NCBI GenBank assembly: GCA_002455655.1
Contig: DKLF01000148.1
Coordinates: 2,670-8,059, forward strand
DNA length: 5,390 nt
Source: Oscillibacter sp. UBA6647
Lineage (GTDB): Bacteria > Bacillota > Clostridia > Oscillospirales > Oscillospiraceae
Reading direction: 5' to 3'
The position numbers and the translations under genes were made by a program. Each line of letters begins with the position of its first letter. Position 1 is the stretch's first letter. This document shows, one piece after another, positions 1 through 4,647 of this stretch. The notes under the pieces were generated by a model that saw nothing but the letters and a program-made list of their open reading frames with translations, was not told where the DNA came from and did not search any database.

Positions 1-126
1 GGCAACGCACACGGCCAGATGCTTCTGGAACTGCCCGATAATTTAGAGCAAACTCAAAAAATGCTGGCGTTTTTAAAGGAACACCATGTTACCTACGAAC
101 GGGAGGAGGCCGCGTACTATGGCTGA
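1..126 (+). CDS. metN: Methionine ABC transporter ATP-binding protein MetN, C-terminal end (partial)
   Basis: Frame 1 is open from the window edge and gives 41 residues before a TGA at 124-126. The visible protein (GNAHGQMLLELPDN, then a Q/K-rich helix and HHVTYERE) fits the end of the C-terminal NIL domain of MetN, the ACT-like domain that binds methionine and inhibits transport when internal methionine is high. The ATPase domain itself lies outside the window, so the call rests on this short NIL-like tail and on position: the last 8 bases overlap the start of metI, and metQ follows. MetN would be the cytoplasmic ATPase driving methionine import. The gene is cut only by the window edge and ends normally. 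Confidence 0.85.
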   Translation, partial: GNAHGQMLLELPDNLEQTQKMLAFLKEHHVTYEREEAAYYG

Positions 127-802
127 GATTTTTACATCTGCGTTCTGGCATCAATACGGCCCCCTTCTTGGGCAGGGCACAATCGACACCCTGATTATGA
201 CCGGCATCTCCACCGTCTTCGCCTACCTGCTGGGACTTCCACTGGGCATCCTGCTCAGCATCACCCAGCCCCACGGTATCCTGCCCCGCAGAGGTCTGAA
301 CCGGGTGCTGGGCTGGATTGTCAACGTGGGCCGCTCTCTTCCCTTCATCATCCTGATGGTCGCCATCATGGACTTTACAAAGCTCATCGTGGGCACGAAA
401 ATCGGTATCCGTGGCGCGATTGTCCCGCTGGTGATTTCCGCCGCCCCCTTCATCGCCCGGATGGTGGAAACCTCTCTGGCAGAGGTGGACGCAGGCGTTG
501 TGGAAGCGGCGCAGGCCATGGGTGCCTCCCCCTTCCAGATTATCTGGAAAGTCTATCTGCCAGAGGCGAAGCCCTCCCTGCTGTTGGGCGGCTCCATCTC
601 CATCATCACCATTCTCGCCTATACCGCCATTGCGGGCGCGGTGGGCGCGGGCGGACTGGGCGACCTTGCCATTCGATATGGCTATCAGCGCCGCATCCCC
701 TCCATGCTGCTGGTCACGGTGATTTTCATTATTCTGCTGGTGCAGGGCATCCAAACCGTTTTCAGCTTCCTGTCCGCAAAAATCGACAAGCGCCTGAAAT
801 AA
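119..802 (+). CDS. metI: Methionine ABC transporter permease MetI
   Basis: This 227-residue integral membrane permease forms the channel for methionine uptake with MetN. It has about five hydrophobic segments (near residues 20-50, 67-90, 98-118, 150-176 and 196-218). A clear EAA loop at 129-148 (VEAAQAMGASPF, then a YLPEA ending) is the cytoplasmic coupling helix that contacts the ATPase. The SLPFIIL stretch at 73-79 and the AGAVGAGGLGDLAIRYGY stretch at 172-189 are typical of MetI, and the length is normal for the family. The start at 119 is chosen over an in-frame ATG at 86 because GGAGGAGG at 102-109 lies 9 bases upstream, and because it gives the usual short MetI N-terminus. The start overlaps the metN stop by 8 bases, implying translational coupling. 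A hairpin terminator follows at 835. Confidence 0.96.
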   Translation: MAEIFTSAFWHQYGPLLGQGTIDTLIMTGISTVFAYLLGLPLGILLSITQPHGILPRRGLNRVLGWIVNVGRSLPFIILMVAIMDFTKLIVGTKIGIRGAIVPLVISAAPFIARMVETSLAEVDAGVVEAAQAMGASPFQIIWKVYLPEAKPSLLLGGSISIITILAYTAIAGAVGAGGLGDLAIRYGYQRRIPSMLLVTVIFIILLVQGIQTVFSFLSAKIDKRLK

Positions 803-834
803 AAGCGGCCCTTTTGTCGGCGCTTTGATTTTCC

Positions 835-871
835 GGTCCGCTTCCGGGCCTTCCCTTTTTGTTATTTTTTT
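835..871 (+). terminator. Rho-independent terminator after metI
   Basis: GGTCCG (835-840) and CGGGCC (845-850) form a six-pair stem with one G-T pair and a CTTC loop. A pyrimidine/T-rich run with two T tracts follows (856-860 and 865-871). A weaker hairpin, AAAGCG (802-807) with CGCTTT (821-826), sits just upstream, right after the metI stop. The two together probably reduce read-through from metNI into metQ. The T tract is interrupted, so termination may be partial. Confidence 0.6.
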
Positions 872-915
872 GACCCTTGCTCCCTGTCGGCGCGCGACGG
901 CGGGAAACACGGCCA

Positions 916-948
916 TTGAAATATAACTTCATCCCATCAACATATATC
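916..948 (+). promoter_or_regulatory. Weak candidate promoter region for metQ
   Basis: The AT-rich patch before metQ holds a TTGAAA (916-921) that could act as a -35, with CATATA at 941-946 as a poorly spaced -10 (19 bases). A TATAAC at 922-927 matches a -10 well but lacks a good -35. Neither arrangement is convincing. A promoter is expected because a terminator lies just upstream. No S-box or T-box core is recognisable in 803-971. Confidence 0.3.
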
Positions 949-971
949 TGACTTTAATGGAGGAACAACTG

Positions 972-1829
972 ATGAAAAGAAAACTTCTTGCTCTTACTCT
1001 GGCCCTCGGCCTGACCGCTTCTCTTGCCGCCTGCGGCAGCACCGGCGCAGGCTCCGGCTCCGCGGCATCCGGTTCTGCCGGTTCCGCTTCCGGCTCCGCT
1101 CCCGCTGAAACCGTGACCCTCAAGGTCGCCGCCTCCGCCACTCCCCACGCCGAAATTCTGAACGCCGTGAAGGACGTTCTGGCCCAGCAGGGCATTGACC
1201 TTCAGGTCACGGAATACGGCGACTACGTGGTTCCCAACACCGCCGTGGAGGAGGGCAGCGAAGACGCCAACTACTTCCAGCACGTGCCTTATCTTGATAA
1301 CTTCAACGCCGAAAACGGCACTCATCTTGTGAATGCGGGCGGCGTGCATATCGAGCCGATGGGCATTTACGCGGGCAAGACCACCGCTCTGGCCGATTTG
1401 GCCGACGGAGCTGTCGTCGCCATCCCCAACGATGCCACCAACGAGGGCCGTGCCCTCCTGCTGCTGGAGGCGCAGGGCCTCATCAAGCTGAAGGACAGCG
1501 CCAACCTGACCGCCACTCCCAACGACATTGCGGAGAACCCCAGGAACCTGACCTTCAAGGAGTTGGAGGCTGCCATGATTCCCAACACCGTCGAGGAAGT
1601 GGACCTGTCCGTCATCAACAGCAACTATGCCATGGAAGCGGGCTTCAACCCCGTGGAGGACGCTCTGGCCATTGAGGATGCCAACTCCCCCTATGTGAAC
1701 ATCATTGCCGTGAAAGAGGGCAACGAGAACAATCCCGCCATCCGTGCGCTGGTGGAGGCCCTCCAGTCCGAAACTGCCCGTGATTTCATCACCACCACCT
1801 ACGGCGGCGCCGTCATCCCTGCGGTCTAA
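972..1829 (+). CDS. metQ: Methionine-binding lipoprotein MetQ (NlpA family)
   Basis: This 285-residue lipoprotein captures methionine outside the membrane and delivers it to MetNI. It has a charged MKRK start, a hydrophobic segment and a lipobox LAAC with the lipidated cysteine at residue 21. A low-complexity Gly/Ser/Ala linker (about 22-46) tethers the binding domain. The mature domain opens with LKVAASATPHAEIL (PHAEIL at 58-63), followed by DANYFQHVPYLD from 98. INSNYA (215-220) carries the asparagine region that contacts the ligand in characterised MetQ proteins. It ends with the usual YGGAVIPAV. The start at 972 is preferred to an in-frame ATG at 957 because GGAGG at 959-963 lies 8 bases before it and because it gives a proper signal peptide. 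It follows metI after 169 bases containing a terminator, so its transcription is probably partly independent. Confidence 0.96.
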   Translation: MKRKLLALTLALGLTASLAACGSTGAGSGSAASGSAGSASGSAPAETVTLKVAASATPHAEILNAVKDVLAQQGIDLQVTEYGDYVVPNTAVEEGSEDANYFQHVPYLDNFNAENGTHLVNAGGVHIEPMGIYAGKTTALADLADGAVVAIPNDATNEGRALLLLEAQGLIKLKDSANLTATPNDIAENPRNLTFKELEAAMIPNTVEEVDLSVINSNYAMEAGFNPVEDALAIEDANSPYVNIIAVKEGNENNPAIRALVEALQSETARDFITTTYGGAVIPAV

Positions 1830-1863
1830 GCGTTTACCGGCTGAACCCTCTTTTTGAAAAGCT

Positions 1864-1900
1864 TTTCCGCCGAGCGCATTTTGTGGGAAGTATGCGGAAA
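1864..1900. repeat. Inverted repeat after metQ
   Basis: TTTCCGC at 1864-1870 is matched by GCGGAAA at 1894-1900 across a 23-base loop. It lies just upstream of the main metQ terminator and has no T tract of its own. It may support RNA stability or be incidental. Confidence 0.35.
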
Positions 1901-1910
1901 GTAAAAATTG

Positions 1911-1948
1911 AACGGACGCAGGGAAGAAACTTCCCTGCGTCCGTTTTT
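1911..1948 (+). terminator. Strong rho-independent terminator of metQ
   Basis: A perfect 16-bp stem (1911-1926 with 1930-1945) has an AAA loop and is followed by a T tract (1944-1948). The upstream run of A residues at 1903-1907 is less complete than the T side, so the structure is oriented mainly for the plus strand. It lies 81 bases after the metQ stop and faces the oppositely directed operon to its right. Confidence 0.93.
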
Positions 1949-2069
1949 CAATCGCCGCCCTTATGACGAGCACCCAAATGCACTGATTTGGAAGCGCCGC
2001 CCTCGGACGGCTGGCCCATAAATGCACTCGCTCCAGAAGTTCCCTTATCAGGCGGCAAATCCTTTACGG

Positions 2070-2097
2070 AAAAAAGACCGCTTGCGCGGTCTTTTTT
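2070..2097 (-). terminator. Symmetric terminator of the DUF1015-VOC operon
   Basis: A 12-bp perfect stem (2070-2081 with 2086-2097) is capped by a TTGC loop. Its GC-rich core is flanked by six A on the left and six T on the right, so it can end transcripts in both directions. It begins 11 bases past the stop of the VOC gene on the minus strand, which is its obvious client. On the plus strand it backs up the metQ terminator. Confidence 0.92.
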
Positions 2098-2108
2098 CAA
2101 TATTTCTC

Positions 2109-2477
2109 TTATCGCGTGGGAATGACCTCAATCCAATACCCGTCCGGGTCCTGAATGAAGTAAATCCCCATCTTCGGATTTTCAAAGCAGATACAGCCCA
2201 TTTTTTCGTGGCGCGCATGCTCCGTCTCGTAATCGGCGGCCCGCAGGGCCAGATGGAATTCGCACTCTCCAAGATCATATTTCTGGGGATGGTCCCGCAG
2301 CCATGTCAGCTCCAGCCGGAAGTCCGTCTTCCCGTCTCCCAGATACACGATGATGTAGCTCCCGTCGGCGGCCTCCTTGCGGCTTCCCACCGGCGTCAGA
2401 TCCAGCGCCTCTTTGTAAAATACCAGCGATTTGTCCAAATTGGACACGTTGAAGTTAAAATGATTAAAGCTCAGCAT
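2109..2477 (-). CDS. VOC-family protein, glyoxalase I-like (lactoylglutathione lyase family)
   Basis: This 122-residue single-module vicinal-oxygen-chelate protein contains two beta-alpha-beta-beta-beta repeats (about 1-60 and 70-122). The start, FNHFNFNVSNLDKSLVFYKEAL, and the end, IQDPDGYWIEVIP, are typical of glyoxalase I. The four metal ligands known from E. coli GloA appear conserved: His6, Glu56 (in RLELTW), His75 (in ECEFHLAL) and Glu117. It is therefore probably an active metal-dependent enzyme, perhaps detoxifying methylglyoxal as a thiol adduct. The thiol is unknown, since many anaerobic Firmicutes lack glutathione. VOC proteins also include dioxygenases and resistance proteins, so the substrate is not settled. 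AAGGGGAG at 2483-2490 supports the start. It is the second gene of an operon, 39 bases after the DUF1015 gene, and ends at a strong terminator. Confidence 0.9.
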   Translation of the reverse strand: MLSFNHFNFNVSNLDKSLVFYKEALDLTPVGSRKEAADGSYIIVYLGDGKTDFRLELTWLRDHPQKYDLGECEFHLALRAADYETEHARHEKMGCICFENPKMGIYFIQDPDGYWIEVIPTR

Positions 2478-2516
2478 TGTCTCTCCCCTTAAAACGTCGT
2501 GTTGTTTGCGCCGCAG

Positions 2517-3797
2517 TTATTGAATGGCTCTTGCCTCCACATAATAGCGCTTATCCTGCGCGTGGCCCATGGAGAAGGTTTTCCGGGGCAGCACGCCGTC
2601 GGCCATCACGGTTTTAAAGAGCTGCTCTTTCCCCATGGCGGGCAGCTTGAAGCCGATGTTGCCGGGCTTCGCGCCCAGCTCATCCGTCACCTCGTCGCCG
2701 TGGATGTAGTCCACCTCGCCGCCGTTATCCTTCAAATACTCGTCGATAAACGCCTGAAGCGTCCCCACCTCAAGCTGGACCTTGGGGTCCGGCACGGTGA
2801 GAAAGCCCTTGCCGCCCGCCCAGGTATAGGCGATGGTGTGGCCCTCACCCTCGCCCTCATGGGCAGAGGGATAAAACGCCTGAAAGGCCGCCAGCAGCTT
2901 CTCCGCGTCCACATCGAACACCACCCGGTGAATGGGCTCGAATTTCAGTGCGTCGTCGTGGTTGTTCACCACCTCCACCAGCGCATACCGCTCCGGCAGA
3001 GTGGCCCACTGCTCCTTGGGCGTGACCTTCTTCTTGTTTTCATAGCAGGTCTTCGCCGTGGCAAGGGAATGGTTTCCGTCGCCCACCGCGAACAGGAGGG
3101 GCGCTGCGTCCTTCATGCCGTACTTGCGCTCCATCTGGTCGGGGGCGCACAGCGCCGTCAGCGCGTCTGCCACAGCGTCGGTCTGGGCCTCAGTCAGCTT
3201 CCAGCCGATCAAATGCCCGCCGCCCTGCTGCAAATCGAAATCATAGAGCTTTTCCATAGCGCCGCTCTGGCCGCCCAGCGGTTCAATCACCGTTTCGTCA
3301 GGATCGTCGATCAGCAGCATCACGTGGGGCAGCTCCACCGGCGCGTCCTGCCGCACCTTCACCCGAGGGGGAATGCGGGAAAGAACGGTTCCTTCCGTGG
3401 CGCGGATCAGCGCACCGGAGCCGGGGGTGTAGTCATACTGGTCCAAATCCACCATGCCCACCAGACCGTGACGCACCTTTCCGTCGGACTGGGTGCGTTC
3501 CATATAGATGAGAGACGCGGGCAGGGTTTTGAACACGCCGCCCTCCACATATTTTCGCATGGACGCATTGATGTCCCCAATGTGCTTCTCCACGTCGGGA
3601 TCGTTCAGCTTGGCCTCCGGCAGAATCAGGCGCAGGGTAGAGGGCGCTTCGCCCACCGTCTGCTCCACTGCCTCCCAATATTCCGGCTGAGAGGTAAACT
3701 GGTCGCAGGCCACAACGGCCCACTTTTCCATATCTGCGCTTGCGGGCAGCAGGATATCCGCAGGATAGAAGCCCAGGCGATTGAATCTCTCGTTCAT
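2517..3797 (-). CDS. DUF1015 family protein
   Basis: This 426-residue soluble protein has no signal peptide or membrane segment. It is recognised as DUF1015 from FYPADILLP near the N-terminus (10-18), CDQFTSQPEYW (31-41), the STLRLILPE segment (53-61), LIRATEGTVLSRIPPRVKVR (130-149), FAVGDGNHSLATAK (236-249), YIHGDE (364-369) and PRKTFSMG (404-411). The GDGNHS motif takes the place of the DGHHR motif seen in many DUF1015 proteins. As I recall, the family is placed near the ParB/sulfiredoxin fold, but its reaction is not firmly known. In some bacteria it sits beside serine biosynthesis genes, which are absent here. The start at 3797 is chosen over an in-frame ATG at 3845 because AGGAG at 3804-3808 lies 6 bases upstream. 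A strong promoter lies at 3861-3889. It is the first gene of an operon with the VOC gene. Confidence 0.9.
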   Translation of the reverse strand: MNERFNRLGFYPADILLPASADMEKWAVVACDQFTSQPEYWEAVEQTVGEAPSTLRLILPEAKLNDPDVEKHIGDINASMRKYVEGGVFKTLPASLIYMERTQSDGKVRHGLVGMVDLDQYDYTPGSGALIRATEGTVLSRIPPRVKVRQDAPVELPHVMLLIDDPDETVIEPLGGQSGAMEKLYDFDLQQGGGHLIGWKLTEAQTDAVADALTALCAPDQMERKYGMKDAAPLLFAVGDGNHSLATAKTCYENKKKVTPKEQWATLPERYALVEVVNNHDDALKFEPIHRVVFDVDAEKLLAAFQAFYPSAHEGEGEGHTIAYTWAGGKGFLTVPDPKVQLEVGTLQAFIDEYLKDNGGEVDYIHGDEVTDELGAKPGNIGFKLPAMGKEQLFKTVMADGVLPRKTFSMGHAQDKRYYVEARAIQ

Positions 3798-3830
3798 GTG
3801 AGTCTCCTTTTCCAAATTTGAAAATTTTTT

Positions 3831-3843
3831 GGCGCACTGCGCC
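3831..3843 (-). repeat. Short palindrome in the DUF1015 leader
   Basis: GGCGC and GCGCC flank a three-base centre, giving a perfect 5-bp hairpin about 10-25 bases downstream of the predicted transcript start and before the ribosome binding site. An AT-rich stretch with two AAATTT copies (3815-3828) follows in transcript order. The arrangement could be an operator or a 5'-stabilising hairpin. Confidence 0.45.
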
Positions 3844-3860
3844 ATTGTGCTTGTCTTCCC

Positions 3861-3889
3861 AGTATACTATACTCCGCCGCCGGATTCAA
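3861..3889 (-). promoter_or_regulatory. Sigma-A type promoter for the DUF1015-VOC operon
   Basis: Read on the minus strand, TTGAAT (3884-3889) is a -35 and TATACT (3861-3866) a -10, separated by exactly 17 bases. Each matches the consensus at five (-10) or four (-35) of six positions. The transcript should start near 3854, leaving a leader of about 57 bases before the DUF1015 start codon. Confidence 0.75.
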
Positions 3890-3896
3890 CGGGAGT

Positions 3897-3924
3897 CTGA
3901 AATTTTTCTCCTCATCGGTATGAT
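3897..3924 (+). promoter_or_regulatory. Candidate promoter for the DUF378 gene
   Basis: CTGAAA (3897-3902) and TATGAT (3919-3924) are separated by 16 bases. The -10 matches five of six consensus positions and the -35 four of six. The predicted start is near 3931. The -10 overlaps the left arm of the inverted repeat at 3921-3968, so a protein bound there would block this promoter. Confidence 0.5.
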
Positions 3925-3968
3925 TATCCGCGCTTTGGGGCATACTCCACCCAAACCCCGGATAATCA
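3921..3968 (+). repeat. Perfect 10-bp inverted repeat before the DUF378 gene
   Basis: TGATTATCCG (3921-3930) is exactly complementary to CGGATAATCA (3959-3968). Inside it, TTTGGG (3934-3939) pairs with CCCAAA (3950-3955). The full structure would be a two-part hairpin followed by a TTTTT run at 3970-3974 and then the ribosome binding site at 3975-3980. It could be an attenuator-like RNA hairpin if transcription starts upstream, or a DNA operator if the promoter at 3897-3924 is used. Confidence 0.6.
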
Positions 3969-3988
3969 GTTTTTAGGAGGTATGTTTT

Positions 3989-4204
3989 ATGGTAATCGAC
4001 AAGATCGCACTGGTGCTCGCCATTATTGGCGCGCTGAACTGGGGCGGCGTCGGCCTGTTTGGCTTCGACACAGTCGCCTTCCTCTGCGGCGGGCAGATGG
4101 CCGCCCTTTCCCGCATTATTTATGCGTTGGTCGGCCTGGCAGGTCTGTGGTGCATCACGCTGCTCTTCCAAAGAGGCGAGGAGCGCAGAACCCACGTAGC
4201 GTAA
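3989..4204 (+). CDS. DUF378 family small membrane protein (YuzA-like)
   Basis: This 71-residue protein has two predicted membrane helices (about 4-26 and 41-62) joined by a short loop, and a charged tail (QRGEERRTHVA). The signature GALNWGGVGLFGFDTVAF in the first half and SRIIYALVGLAGLWCITL in the second match DUF378, found widely in Firmicutes and other bacteria. Its function is unknown. It should lie in the cytoplasmic membrane. AGGAGG at 3975-3980, 8 bases upstream, fixes the start; an ATG at 3982 is too close to that site. The gene diverges from the DUF1015 operon and appears to be transcribed alone, between an inverted repeat and a hairpin. Confidence 0.9.
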   Translation: MVIDKIALVLAIIGALNWGGVGLFGFDTVAFLCGGQMAALSRIIYALVGLAGLWCITLLFQRGEERRTHVA

Positions 4205-4230
4205 TCTCAAAAAATTTCTGCTATCACTGT

Positions 4231-4273
4231 AAGCGCACGAACGGACTACCAAGTATGGTCCGTTCGTGCGTTT
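4231..4273 (+). terminator. Long hairpin after the DUF378 gene, probable terminator
   Basis: A 13-bp perfect stem (4234-4246 with 4258-4270) extends outward by a G-T pair and two A-T pairs to 4231-4273, around an 11-base loop. It begins 27 bases after the stop codon. The T run after it is only three bases and is part of the stem, so the hairpin is very stable but a weak match to a classical terminator. It may instead act as a 3'-end stabiliser. Confidence 0.55.
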
Positions 4274-4329
4274 GCGGTCCAAGAGGTATTTTGCCACACA
4301 CAAGGCAAAATAATTTAATCTCTTGCCGC
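4274..4329. repeat. Bulged stem-loop in the gene-free region
   Basis: The core ATTTTGCC (4288-4295) pairs perfectly with GGCAAAAT (4304-4311). It is enclosed by CAAGAG (4280-4285) with CTCTTG (4320-4325) and GCGG (4274-4277) with CCGC (4326-4329), giving 18 pairs in three blocks. The CTCTTG arm is also needed for the long-range pairing with 4484-4490, so the two folds exclude each other. Confidence 0.55.
4291..4319 (+). promoter_or_regulatory. Candidate promoter inside the gene-free region
   Basis: TTGCCA (4291-4296) and TTTAAT (4314-4319) are separated by 17 bases, each matching the sigma-A consensus at five of six positions. Transcription would start near 4326, at the left edge of the structured segment. 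There is no coding sequence downstream before the pyk promoter, so a product would be a small RNA. The -35 lies in a hairpin arm, so the match may be accidental. Confidence 0.4.
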
Positions 4330-4491
4330 CGGGTCGTAAACCTTCGGGGGCTTTGCAATAAGGGGCCGGGAATGTAAATTTCCCTGCCCTTTGATGTTTT
4401 TTCTTCTATCTATGCCTAAGGCCACGCTGTCTCGTCGTGCTTCTTTTTACAAAAATCGCCCGTTTAGGCGGGTATCCCGCCGTGCAAGAGA
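4319..4491. ncRNA. Candidate structured RNA with a 6S-like rod fold
   Basis: The ends pair perfectly over 8 bp (4319-4326 with 4484-4491). Going inward there is a bubble: 4327-4336 on the left, and on the right a hairpin GGCGGG-TAT-CCCGCC (4467-4481). Next come TAAAC (4337-4341) with GTTTA (4462-4466), then GGGC (4348-4351) with GCCC (4458-4461), TTTG (4352-4355) with CAAA (4450-4453), and AA/TT pairs. The tip holds a hairpin at 4360-4392 and a smaller one at 4421-4440. Closing stem, bubble with a right-side hairpin, rod and length of about 173 nt resemble 6S RNA, which binds sigma-A RNA polymerase. I cannot match a 6S sequence consensus. The strand is open: the plus-strand promoter match starts inside the closing stem, while one G-T pair in the 4360 hairpin favours plus. 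It could instead be another RNA class. Confidence 0.35.
4360..4402 (+). terminator. Hairpin with a delayed T tract
   Basis: AAGGGGC (4360-4366) pairs with GCCCTTT (4386-4392), and GGGAA (4368-4372) pairs with TTCCC (4380-4384), with one mismatch between the two helices. Six T residues (4397-4402) follow after a four-base gap. The gap weakens the terminator call. The hairpin may instead be the tip of the longer structured RNA described for 4319-4491. Confidence 0.4.
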
Positions 4492-4567
4492 CAACATACA
4501 AGAAAGATACGTAAAACTTTTTACACAGTACACCCCCTTTTATTTACAAAAAATACGGGATTCCCCC

Positions 4568-4595
4568 TTGCCACAGAGACGAAATCGTTTATAAT
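4568..4595 (+). promoter_or_regulatory. Sigma-A type promoter of pyk
   Basis: TTGCCA (4568-4573) and a consensus TATAAT (4590-4595) are separated by 16 bases. Transcription should start near 4602, giving a leader of about 46 bases that holds only the ribosome binding site AAGGAGG (4636-4642). It is the best-matched promoter in the window, in keeping with a highly expressed glycolytic gene. It places the structured region 4205-4560 outside the pyk leader. Confidence 0.8.
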
Positions 4596-4647
4596 AGAAT
4601 CAGAATCCGTATTTTAAGGATTGCTTCCAAGAAACAAGGAGGTTTAT

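Noticed and set aside
803..971. SAM or methionine riboswitch before metQ
   Set aside because: No S-box core or T-box motif could be recognised. The stretch holds only a terminator and an AT-rich promoter-like patch.
954..2027. 357-codon open frame on the minus strand
   Set aside because: It is antisense to metQ and runs through the metQ terminator, and the His/Gly-rich product resembles no protein family.
2499..3821. 440-codon open frame on the plus strand
   Set aside because: It lies antisense to the DUF1015 gene, its protein is His/Leu/Arg-rich with no family signature, and it has no ribosome binding site. It reflects GC-rich codon positions of the real gene.
3795..3845. Upstream start for the DUF1015 protein (adds 16 residues)
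   Set aside because: The ATG at 3843-3845 has no good ribosome binding site and lies about 10 bases from the predicted transcript start. The ATG at 3795-3797 has AGGAG at proper spacing and gives the usual family N-terminus.
4326..4372. GGGTCGT-containing stretch resembling a ZTP riboswitch
   Set aside because: The required CCGCCTGGGC-type second half is absent downstream, and the order of the elements is wrong.
3982..4377. 131-codon open frame overlapping the DUF378 gene
   Set aside because: Its start is one base from the ribosome binding site, its product is arginine-rich and unlike known proteins, and it runs through the long hairpin at 4231-4273.
4464..4490. Resemblance to a T-box antiterminator (GGGTATCCCGCC-like run)
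   Set aside because: The invariant T-box bases that pair with the tRNA CCA end (TGGN) are missing, there is no specifier loop, and the downstream gene pyk is not an amino acid gene.
4391..4594. 67-codon open frame before pyk
   Set aside because: It has no ribosome binding site and an arginine/serine-rich product without a signature, and it overlaps both the structured segment and the pyk promoter.
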